Shown here: piece after piece, positions 36,508-48,341 of the stretch
How positions within the stretch are numbered: position 1 is the first letter of the stretch
Layout: the number at the start of each line of letters is the position of its first letter
Source: Ampullaceana balthica
Lineage: Eukaryota; Mollusca; Gastropoda; Lymnaeidae
Assembly: GCA_944989445.1 (NCBI GenBank)
Contig: CALYLW010001190.1
Coordinates: forward strand, 152,920 to 216,919
Direction: 5' to 3'
DNA: 64,000 nucleotides
The notes under the pieces: model-generated
The model's input: the letters and a program-made list of their open reading frames with translations, nothing else
Databases searched by the model: none
Told to the model about the DNA's origin: nothing
Program-made: the position numbers and the translations under genes

Positions 36508-37473
36508 AAATTAAAAAAACCGTAAAAAACCAAGTTTTTCACTATAAATCCTTTATGTACGAGAAGTAACTAAAAGAATGTTCATTATAATACCCAGCGC
36601 CAGACTATCCAGAAATACAAAATTGTAGTTCTGTCGTAAAACATGTTTAATATAATGCGCACCGATCAGGAATATGTTTATAAAAAGAGTCGTCAATAAA
36701 ATACGCACCTTATTGCGCGACAGAAAGGTTGTTCAATTTAATACGCACCGCGACGTTCCATCTCAAAAAATAGCATGATACATAGGAATAAATAAAATAA
36801 TCTAAAAAATCAATAATTTAATTACGGTACATGGGATCGATCTGAAATTTTGATACATAGTTTTTATCATCGCCACGAAACTGCCTGCTAAATTTCAGCT
36901 CGCTAGCTTACGAGAAAGTGGGTTAAAAATCGATCAAAAGTTTTGGCGACAAGGGCGGGTGCAGACACCACGAGTTAATATAAAGGATTAAATAAAAACT
37001 ACCCGTAAAAAACCAAGTTTTTGACTATAAATCCTTTATGTATGAGACGTAACTAAAAGAATGTTCATTATAATACGCAGCGCCAGACCACACAGAAATA
37101 CAAAATTGCAGTTGTGTCGTAAAGCATGTTTAATATAATGCGCACCGATCAGGAATATGTTTATAAAAAGAGTTGTCAATAAAATACGCACCTTATTGCG
37201 CGACAGAAAGGTTGTTCAATATAATACGCACCGCGACGCTCTATCATAAAAATAGCATGATACATAGGAATAAATAAAATAATCTCAAAAATCAATAATT
37301 TAATTACGGTACATGCGATCGATCTGAAATTTTGATACATTGTTTTTATCATCGCCACAAAACTGCCTGCTAAAATTCAGCTCGCTAGCTTACGAGAAAG
37401 TGGGTTAAAAATCGATCAAAAGTTTTGGTGACAAGGGCGGGTGCAGACACCACGAGTTAATATAAAGGATTTA
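36508..37473 (+). repeat. Tandem dimer of a diverged TAAATCCTTTAT subfamily (locus 3)
   Basis: Units 36545-36991 and 37028-37473 begin TAAATCCTTTATGTA and end GTTAATATAAAGGATT(T)A. Each is preceded by a linker close to CCGTAAAAAACCAAGTTTTT. The core block AATTTAATTACGGTACATG then CGATCGATCTGAAATTTTGA matches loci 1 and 2. The left half (CGCACCTTATTGCGCGACAG) is specific to this subfamily. Confidence 0.85.
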
Positions 37474-38230
37474 AAAACAACAAATATAGCAACCAAAAAT
37501 ACGATTTATCGAGCGCACCGTTCTCTTTGCTTTTACCAAATTAATTTTAAAATCATAAATCTTTTTGAAATAAATTTTAATAATATACTAAATTATAAAG
37601 GACATTTTGCTGTTGTTTTTTTTTAAAGATATCACTGTATAACGCCTCCCTACTTATTTTGTATAACCTTTTTAATGCGCGCCATCTATATATTTTGTAC
37701 AAATTTAATATCCATTTGATCGTTTGAAGATATTCTTGTTTCTTATTTAGAAACATTTTAATCAAGAAATGGAATGTTAAAAATAAATGTTGCGAGAAAA
37801 TCTTTTTTATTTTTTTTATTTTAAAATTGTTTTATCTTTATATAACAGAAATAAAACTTTCATTATTTTTAATAACAGTTGATCTTTTTGAAAATTTAAT
37901 TTTTATTTTGAAGTCAATTAAATTAGAAAATTATTTAATCAGAAAACTGTTAAGCAGGTGAATATTTTTGGTTTAATGACAAAATGATATTCCCGTCACA
38001 AGCAGGACAAATGCAACTCATTGCACCAAACAAAAATTTGTATCACATGACCAATCATGTAACTTTATAGTCCATTTTCTCCTTCATCATTGTCCATGTA
38101 ACGTGTGGCCAATGTTTGGTTCGCATTGTTTGTTTCTTTGTTTTTGTTCTGATCTGGAGATGTTGTGGTCAGTCAGTTTTGGTTGGGGGGAGCTTTTGTG
38201 AGCTTTGACCCAGGAAGATTGGGTTTGTCT
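37474..38230. other. AT-rich spacer
   Basis: No gene or element recognised. Confidence 0.4.
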
Positions 38231-38570
38231 GGTCCATGAGAGAGAGAGAGAAAGTGAGAGGATATGTGCGTATTTGTGCGTGTGTGTCTTTGTGTGTGTG
38301 TATGTGTCTGTATGTAATGTGTGTGTATGTGTGGTTGGATATCTTGCTGTTCTTTTTGACAGTTTTGATTGGTCCATGAGAAAGAGAGAGAGAGAGAGAG
38401 AGAGAGAAAGTGTGTGCGTGCGCGTGTGCGTGCGCGTGCATGTGTGTGTGTGTCTCACAGAGAGAGAAAGAGAGACACACACACGCATGCACGCTCGCAC
38501 ACACACACACACTCTCTCTCTCTCTCTCTCTGTGTGTGTGAGAGAGAGAGAGAGAGAGAAAGAGAGTGGG
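38231..38570. repeat. GA/GT microsatellite cluster with a large imperfect palindrome
   Basis: (GA)n, (GT)n and GTGCGCGTG-type tracts alternate. The arm at about 38381-38456 and the arm at about 38470-38531 are complementary: GA run, GT run, GCGTGCATG, GT run, then TCTC, mirrored. The roughly 13-base centre is GA-rich. Long frames on both strands here are artefacts of simple sequence. Confidence 0.85.
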
Positions 38571-39189
38571 TGAAGAGAGGAAACTCTTTGTGCTAGAGGA
38601 CGAAGGACACAGTTGTTGTAAGGGTTTTGGACATTCAATTTTGTGAGATTCGCAACCCTGGAGTATTTCCTTGGGTTTCTTGGTGAACGAGCTGTTGTCT
38701 ACGTCGTGGTTGTGAAAAGAATTTGTGTCAAGAATCCAGTCGCAAAACATGGCACACATACCCACCAGTGTCTGCTGGTGACAGCGAATAAGACGCCGAT
38801 CGCCAGTTCTGGTTCTAGTTTTTAAAAAAATTAAATCGCTGCTGTCCCGTGAATCGAACCCAATATACCCGAGCACAGCCGCACACAACTAACGTTTAAA
38901 CGTTTGTACGCCGTCTCAACTCTCCCTAACAATTGGCCACCGATCATGTTTAACCATTCTAGCGGCGCAGCCTCAAACCTCCACCAGTCACGAGCTTCGA
39001 GAAAATAGGCCATAAGTTCAAAGACGTTGTAGAATTTTGAAAAAACGCTGAGATTTTCTAATATTTCGTTATATTTTCTTTGTGTCGCTAAAAAAATGCC
39101 CTGCACTCAACAACCAACTCCCACGCATCCAACTCCATGAACACTATCAGCCGCTTGTTGACTCGTCAGCTTCCTCGGTGTGTGGACTT
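38571..39189. other. Unique spacer
   Basis: A 91-codon minus-strand frame (38834-39106) is not recognisable. No other feature is seen. Confidence 0.35.
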
Positions 39190-39680
39190 ATCGAATTTAA
39201 CGCTGTTCTCGTTAGGTGTGGGAACGCAATGTTAACTTATTGAATTTAACGCCGTTCTTGTTTTAAGTGTGGGAACGCAATGTTAACTTATTGAATTTAA
39301 CGCTGTTCTCGTTAGGTGTGGGAAGGCAATGTTAACTTATTGAATTTAACGCTGTTCTCGTTAGGTGTGGGAATGCAATGTTAACTTATTGAATTTAACG
39401 CTGTTCTCGTTAGGTGTGGTAACACAACGTTAACTTATTGAATTTAACGCTATTCTTGTTAAGTGTGGGAACGCAATGATAACTTATTGAATTTAACGCT
39501 ATTCTCGTTAAGTGTGGGAACGCAATGTTAACTTATTGAATTTAACGCTATTCTTGTCAAGTGTGAGAACGCAATGTTAACTTATTGAATTTAACGCTAT
39601 TCTTGTTAAGTGTGGGAACGCAATGATAACTTATTGAATTTAACGCTATTCTCGTTAAAGTGTGGGAACGCAACGTTAAC
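39190..39680. repeat. 49-bp minisatellite, about 10 copies
   Basis: The unit contains TTAACTTATTGAATTTAACG, CTGTTCTCGTTAGGTGTGGG and AACGCAATG. GTTAACTTATT and GTTAAG variants alternate. Confidence 0.92.
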
Positions 39681-42049
<2,369 letters not shown>

Positions 42050-42420
42050 GGCATAGTTCTGGTCAGGTATTAACTAACACACCGGGATGACATAGGTGGC
42101 ATAGTTCTGGTCTAACACACCGGGATATGACATAGGTGGCATAGTTCTGGTCTAACACACCGGGATATGACATAGGTGGCATAGTTCTGGTCTAACACAC
42201 CGGGATATGACATAGGTGGCATAGTTCTGGTCTAACACACCGGGATATGACATAGGTGGCATAGTTCTGGTCTAACACACCGGGATATGACATAGGTGGC
42301 ATAGTTCTGGTCTAACACACCGGGATATGACATAGGTGGCATAGTTCTGGTCTAACACACCGGGATATGACATAGGTGGCATAGTTCTGGTCTAACACAG
42401 CGGGATATGACATAGGTGGC
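42050..42420. repeat. 40-bp minisatellite, left part (about 9 copies)
   Basis: The unit is GCATAGTTCTGGTCTAACAC then ACCGGGATATGACATAGGTG. Copies are nearly identical. The array is interrupted by the LTR retrotransposon and resumes at 45250. Confidence 0.95.
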
Positions 42421-43061
42421 TGTCAGGGTATGAGAATCACTGCGAATGATTGTTGCGAATGATTGTTGTGAGATTGTTGTGAGCCAGTGTTGGAGTCGGG
42501 TCAAGGCGTTGTTTACGGGTATGAACTCCTATCACGGGAATAATGTCTAGGATGGCTGAGTGAACTTCTGGTCACACGGGATATGTCAGGGACGACCAGA
42601 GGACACGCCAGGGGTCAGTTGAGACCAGTTGGGGGGTATATAAGAGAGTAGTCGAGATGAGTGCGGGGGTGGCAGAAAGCTGTGTAGTTCGGACAGTGTT
42701 GTGCGGTCAGACCGGTCAGGATAGACCGGGGAGCTGCAGGGTTGCAGTAACACAGAGAGTTGAGTTTAATGTCGCCCAGAAGCGGTCAGGCTAGGACCGA
42801 GGGGACTTAAACGCTTTGTGTATTTACGTAGATCTGAAGAGGACTTGAGCATGGGCCCAGGATGGTCGAGTCGGACCGAGGGCATGCTTGAGCATACAGC
42901 CAGTTATATATAGATGTATTTGATGTCAAGGCAAGACAGCCAGTTGTACAGTTGTACATAGCAGAATAAACATTGCATTGTTATACCGACTTGTGTCATC
43001 TCTTGAGTGTTGTGTGTAGCGGAGAGCAAACAATAATCCACCAACGAATGAGACCTTAACA
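42421..43061 (+). repeat. 5' LTR
   Basis: Starts TGTCAGGG and ends CTTAACA (TG...CA). A TATA box (TATATAA, 42637-42643) and a poly(A) signal (AATAAA, 42965-42970) are in the order expected for U3-R-U5. Confidence 0.93.
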
Positions 43062-43368
43062 TGGGGGCCCGGGCCAACGAAAGAGTCTCAGGATTGCCAA
43101 GCACCGCCAGCAACACAAGAATCGACGTGAGAGAAACGACGAAAACACATCAGTGCAGAACCTACTGTTAGGGGTCGGTTACATACCGTACAAGTCGAGG
43201 GAGAGTCAAGCGTAGGGCGTAGGGCTTACGCCTCGAACCAGAACCAGCAAAACAACGACGTCGGAACCAGCACAGCAACGACGTCTGAACCAGCGACGAA
43301 CACAGGCAGTCAGGGCGTCGACAGACGGTGCCAACTACGAGAGAAGACGATTACAAACTGTACCGGGA

Positions 43369-43623
43369 GGTCAAGTTGCAGAACCAACAATAGAGAGGGA
43401 ATGCTTGGCAATAATATGGGGAATTCAGAAATTATCCTACTATTTAATGGGGGCAAGATTTACGCTCCAGTGTGACCACCAAGCGTTAAAATATTTGAAC
43501 ACGACTAAATTTGAAAATTCAAGAGTTTCCCGGTGGTCTTTGATGTTACAGGAATACGATTTCAACGTGGAATACATTAAAGGTGAAGATAACATTATTG
43601 CAGATTTTTTATCGCGACAATAA
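43369..43623 (+). pseudogene. Remnant RNase H domain of Ty3/Gypsy polyprotein
   Basis: The frame contains ERECLAIIWGIQKLSYYL, then CDHQALKYLN, SRWSLMLQEYDF, VEYIKGEDNIIADFLSRQ and a stop at 43621. These are the signature blocks of the RNase H domain attached to Ty3/Gypsy reverse transcriptase. The catalytic Asp of the DH motif and the Asp of NIIADFLSR are both present. The preceding frame is open a little way upstream but is not polymerase, so a deletion joint lies near 43350. The domain alone cannot support retrotransposition. Confidence 0.9.
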
Positions 43624-44607
43624 GCAGATATAATGTCCCACTGAGACTGGTAGGATCATGACAGATCTGGTAATGTAATCATAATTAATGAGCAGAAATC
43701 AAACCATGACCGACAAGGACTCGCAGGACAGGTTTATGACAAACAAGTAGAGTTGCTTGTTCATGGGGACTAATTTTGGTAGAAATTGAGGTCTGGGTCA
43801 CCTCGGGCCAGTATTATTATTATATGAACATGATTGTAAGGTTTCATAACGATTATGTACTTAGGTTAGTTAGTACTTACGGATGGTTGTAAATAAATAT
43901 GAGATGGTTGTATTTTCGTGCTGATGTTTTTTATTATAATTTTTGGCTCCGGGTGACCTCGGGCAAAATTTCATTATAAGGAGATGTAATTATTTATATA
44001 TATATATATTTATGAAATTATGAGATATGATGATAATGATTTTGTTCATGATTATGTGTATTATGATGAATTATGTTGATTACGACTACTAAATGCACAT
44101 GATTGTTATATAATTGATTGTAATGGGTTAAATACAATCAGGCTGAAATGTCTATAGTCTGGATAAGTAGTTATCCCTATAACATTATCTCATGCTGGAG
44201 GTAATCCTGGAATAAATATCTTAAGGAATTTATATGAGGAACCAGTAGAGTCAGTGGGTAAATAGAAAACAATCTAGCGTAAAAATGGTCAATTGTTGGA
44301 TACTAATATGTGAGGCGTTATGACCAGTAGTAGGTCGAAGGTTGGTTCTTTGAGAATTAAGATAATGATAAAGTACGAGTTGCGGATTAGTGAAGTCGTA
44401 TAAAGGTACGACCAAGTGGATTTATGCTGTGTGTTGTATATACTAGTGTTTTTTTTTCATGCCATGTTGTGTATAAAATTATTTTGAAAGATATTATTTC
44501 ATTATGTATTATATTATTGTAATTGTAATGTGCAGTGATTCCATGCCCTGACTTTGTTGTATTGTGAGATTCTACCGTAAGTAGAATCTAACGGAAGAGG
44601 GGGGATA

Positions 44608-45249
44608 TGTCAGGGTATGAGAATCACTGCGAATGATTGTTGCGAATGATTGTTGTGAGATTGTTGTGAGCCAGTGTTGGAGTCGGGTCAAGGCGTTGTT
44701 TACGGGTATGAACTCCTATCACGGGAATAATGTCTAGGATGGCTGAGTGAACTTCTGGTCACACGGGATATGTCAGGGACGACCAGAGGACACGCCAGGG
44801 GTCAGTTGAGACCAGTTGGGGGGTATATAAGAGAGTAGTCGAGATGAGTGCGGGGGTGGCAGAAAGCTGTGTAGTTCGCATAGTGTTGTGCGGTCAGACC
44901 GGTCAGGATAGACCGGGGAGTTGCAGGGTTGCAGTAACACAGAGAGCTGAGGTTTAATGTCGCCCAGAAGCGGTCAGGCTAGGACCGAGGGGACTTAAAC
45001 GCTTTGTGTATTTACGTAGATCTGAAGAGGACTTGAGCATGGGCCCAGGATGGTCGAGTCGGACCGAGGGCATGCTTGAGCATACAGCCAGTTATATATA
45101 GATGTATTTGATGTCAAGGCAAGACAGCCAGTTGTACAGTTGTACATAGCAGAATAAACATTGCATTGTTATACCGACTTGTGTCATCTCTTGAGTGTTG
45201 TGTGTAGCGGAGAGCAAACAATAATCCACCAACGAATGAGACCTTAACA
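44608..45249 (+). repeat. 3' LTR
   Basis: Nearly identical to the 5' LTR. TATATAA at 44824-44830 and AATAAA at 45153-45158. Confidence 0.93.
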
Positions 45250-45415
45250 GTGGCATAGTTCTGGTCTAACACACCGGGATATGACATAGGTGGCATAGTT
45301 CTGGTTTAACACAACGGGATATGACATAGCTGCCATAATTCTGGTCTAACACACCGGGATATGACATAGCTGCCATAGTTCAGGTCAGGTACTCACTAAC
45401 ACAACGGGATATTTC
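45250..45415. repeat. 40-bp minisatellite, right part (about 4 copies)
   Basis: Resumes exactly in register after the LTR element. The last copies are diverged (CATAGCTGCCATA). Confidence 0.9.
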
Positions 45416-45785
45416 TACAACTGACATGTACTCTATAGGCGAGTGCCGCGTGTCGTAGGATGTGTGCCGCAGTTTTAAGGCTTTTAAACAAGTCTTCTTA
45501 ATAAGCCACGCAAAAAGCCTTTTAAACACCTCAATGTAACAATCAAACTAACTATGTAACAATTAAACCGTACATGTAACAATCAAAACCAACCAGCACG
45601 CCTCGATTGTATTTCTAGGTTTGACGGTCTCTGTCTTTAACGGACAACTCTAGCGAAGACTGCTTTGGTCTATTCATGACCTCCGTCATTAACGGACTCA
45701 TCTAATTAAGCCCGTCTTGTAATCCGTCGGCCAAATGCTGTTTGCTAGTAGTCCCGTATGAGTTAAGACAAGCTATAGTATAGAC
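45416..45785. other. Unique spacer
   Basis: No gene. Two similar GTCTTTAACGGAC / GTCATTAACGGAC blocks lie about 55 bp apart near 45630-45690. Confidence 0.4.
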
Positions 45786-46861
45786 CAGGGTTGAGCAAAG
45801 TGCGGCCCGCGGGCCACATGCGTCCTGCCACAGATTTTTTTTTAGTGTGATCCGCCAAGACATTCAGAAAACCCGCCTCGAACTGAGATTCGCTTTTTGT
45901 CCGCGACCGAAAGTTCGTATCGTGTTTTCCATTAGAGCGGCTACGTCCTATCACTGCTGATATTGATACAGCACCTGAGGAGCTGCTGATTGATCTAATT
46001 GACATGAAGATAGATCACACAGTGAAATAAATGTTTAATACTAATACTACGACGATTGACTTTTATAAGTATTTGTCTGCTGAAAAGCTTCCTTGTGTGA
46101 AAAATGTTGCTGTAAAGATGTTCTCTATAATTTGATCTACATGTACATATATTTGTGGGCTAAGTTTTTTCTTTCATGACGATCAACAGCAATAAATACA
46201 GATGCTCTTTACAGAAAATAATTAAACTTGTAAGCAGTGGTGAGAATCTCAATACCTAACTTCACTTCCGATTTTTTTTTAAAGTTTTTTTTTAAATGTA
46301 ATAGAGTGCACTTGTCTCATTAAACTGATTCTATAATTAAATGTGATAGCAGGTAGAATTCTTGATGATATGACATTAGCACAATAAATAAATTTAACGA
46401 AACGACAACTTTTGCTTAAGTTTTAAAATTATTGATTTTTATGATAGCATTAATGCTTTTTCTGAAATATCTAATGTTAACTAAAGAATCAACATACACA
46501 ATTTGCAATGTCACGTCTGTCTGTCCGTGACGCTACTAATTTTAGAAAGCAGCGCACCAAATTTACTGCACCAAAAATAACTCTTTTCGAATGTTCCACA
46601 TAAAATTGTGCAATATGAAAATAAATGAATGAAATAAAAATAAATAAAATAAAATAAATAAAGTTCTGTATTACATTACTTTTTATTCTGATGTGTACTT
46701 TTTTCAAAATAAATAGATTTCAGCTGAAATGTATTTATTTTGAAAACTTCCGTCATTTTTGACGGGTAATACACTAGTACAATCATATTAAACGATGCAG
46801 CCCTCCGCTCAGAATGGCCCCCGGGCCAAAGAATTGCCGATCCCCCCTCCCGCCCCTCCCG
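45786..46861 (+). mobile_element. Decayed hAT transposon with transposase C-terminus remnant
   Basis: The left end CAGGGTTGAGCAAAGTGCGG with a GGCCCGCGGGCC palindrome pairs with the right-end GGCCCCCGGGCC...GCCGATCCC. Flanks GTATAGAC (45778-45785) and ATATAGAC (46862-46869) match 7 of 8. A short frame near 45930-46030 reads FPLERLRPITADIDTAPEEL then LIDLIDMKIDHTVK, like the hAT C-terminal region (APEELQxELIDL). Only this scrap of transposase remains. A Helitron (46489-46777) is inserted inside. Confidence 0.78.
46489..46777 (+). mobile_element. Non-autonomous Helitron nested in hAT
   Basis: Starts TC after A46488 and ends CTAG (46774-46777) before T. A perfect 6-bp stem (CCGTCA-TTTT-TGACGG, 46750-46765) lies 12 nt before the end. 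ACTAATTTTAGAAAGCAGCG and AATAAATAGATTTCAGCTGA are shared with the 6.2-kb Helitron. Confidence 0.8.
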
Positions 46862-48008
46862 ATATAGACGAATGAAGAGACGTGAAAACACAACATAACG
46901 TTATGTATACTGACTGAAGAAGGAATATTTATTGTTTCCACGGCTTAAATGTTCGCTGGAGTCCACCGGTAATCGGGATATTCGATAAGGTCAAAGTTCA
47001 TGTGGTGAACTGATGATGTGGTGTTGATGGTGGAACTTGACTGTTGTCAAGTTTCAACTTGACTGTTGTCAAGTTTCATGTTCCGCGTCATGTCAAGGAT
47101 GTTGTTTTGTTGTTGTTGTATTGTGTGTGTGTAGGTGGGGGGGGGGTGCCAGTTGTTTGTTAGGTACACGAAGACTTGACACGTGTCAGTGGGAGGGGAT
47201 TGCGTTGAAACGTAACATAGATCATGGAGTGGGCGGGTCTAAGGAAAACTAATGATGTACGTGTGCGCGGCTGAGGGTAGAAGCCACTTGCTCTCCCGGC
47301 CCCCACCCCCACCCAACTTACACCCAGCCCCACGTTAACCCACCCCAACGTTTCTATAATCTACTCCCGAGTCGAGTAGTAGCACTGGGTCCATCTTATA
47401 CATGTATTCTGAGAAAGAGTCAAGTGTGTCAATTAATGTTGTGCCTTTGCCTTGGATAATGCTATAGATCCTCACGACTCAGACCTGAACGGATAGTGAA
47501 TGTTATATTTAAAGGAAACGAAAAGGTTACAATTTAAGTATGGTGAAGTTGGTGTTAAATTGTGTTTATCTTCAGGATTTTAACCAAACAACTTATTTAC
47601 ACTAACATGTAATACCTGAATTTAACATTTGATAATAAAAATAAAAAAAAACTATTGTTAATATATATTGATTCTATGTTTCATATCCCCAGGCAGAATC
47701 CATGAGCCGGAAATCAAAGACTGGACAGTTGCTAAACAAACAAGGCTTGCCATAGTGGTGTGATCATAGAATTACTAGTTGTACAGAGTTTCATTAATTT
47801 CATATACTAGAAGAGGGAAAAAAACTGTGAAAAGTCATTAATTCAACCTCTTTAAAAAAAAACATTTAAAAAAATAATTTTTACTGACCACATTGGATTT
47901 GTTTATTGATTTTGTGTTCTTCAAAATTTTGAATTCCAAGGAACACTGAGGATTAATACATTCATTCGCTTTGTGGATAGTTGCAGCCACTCTGAAAAAA
48001 AAACTATA
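46862..48008. other. Upstream region of the protocadherin gene
   Basis: Holds the presumed promoter and 5' UTR, but I see no convincing core promoter. A 22-bp direct repeat (TTGACTGTTGTCAAGTTTCA) occurs twice at 47037-47078. A (GT)/(G)n tract is at 47115-47145, and 47530-47900 is AT-rich. Noncoding first exons cannot be excluded. Confidence 0.35.
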
Positions 48009-48341
48009 ATGGAATCCCTGTGGATTAAGGCTGATTCGAAACGTTCTGTTTTGTGTTTGTTGACTTACACAACGGTTCTCGTGTTCTTGGTGCCGGGTAC
48101 AGCCGGAGACATCTCCGTGACCATCGACGAGGAGATCCCCGTCGGGACGGTCGTGGTCCGGCTCGCCGACCACAGGGCCCAGGTGTACAACAGCCTTGAC
48201 CCCGGGCAGGTCAACCTGGCCATCCTGGACCAGAACACGGCGCCGGCCAACTACTTCAAGGTCAACCAAACCACCGGCGTCATCGCCGTGGCCCGCCGCA
48301 TCGACCGGGAGGAAATTTGTGACCTGGTGGAAGTTTGCATG
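48009..48341 (+). CDS. Protocadherin exon 1: signal peptide and most of EC1
   Basis: Encodes residues 1-111. The hydrophobic core LCLLTYTTVLVFLVPG is followed by a likely cleavage at TAG|DIS. EC1 carries the DREE motif (RRIDREEICDL). The donor is ATG|GTAGGT, phase 0. GC-rich against an AT-rich upstream region. Confidence 0.92.

Larger units (their letters stand above)
42421..45249 (+). mobile_element. Internally deleted Ty3/Gypsy LTR retrotransposon, 2.83 kb
   Basis: Two LTRs (42421-43061 and 44608-45249) differ at about four positions plus one indel, so insertion is recent. GTGGC flanks both sides (42416-42420, 45250-45254) as a perfect 5-bp duplication. A primer-binding-site-like TGGGGGCCCGGGCC follows LTR1, similar to a tRNA-Pro site. 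A polypurine tract (GGAAGAGGGGGGATA) precedes LTR2. Of the coding region only an RNase H fragment remains; gag, protease, polymerase core and integrase are absent. It would need proteins supplied by a relative to move. Confidence 0.93.

Noticed and set aside
38087..38888. 183- and 239-codon minus-strand frames
   Set aside because: They consist mainly of simple-repeat translation (HTHTHT, SLSLSL) over the GA/GT cluster.
42904..43116. Minus-strand frame in the 5' LTR
   Set aside because: Falls across LTR regulatory sequence and has no domain; a chance frame.
47973..48008. Upstream extension of protocadherin exon 1
   Set aside because: It begins with GTG and adds residues before the signal peptide; the ATG at 48009 is the natural start.
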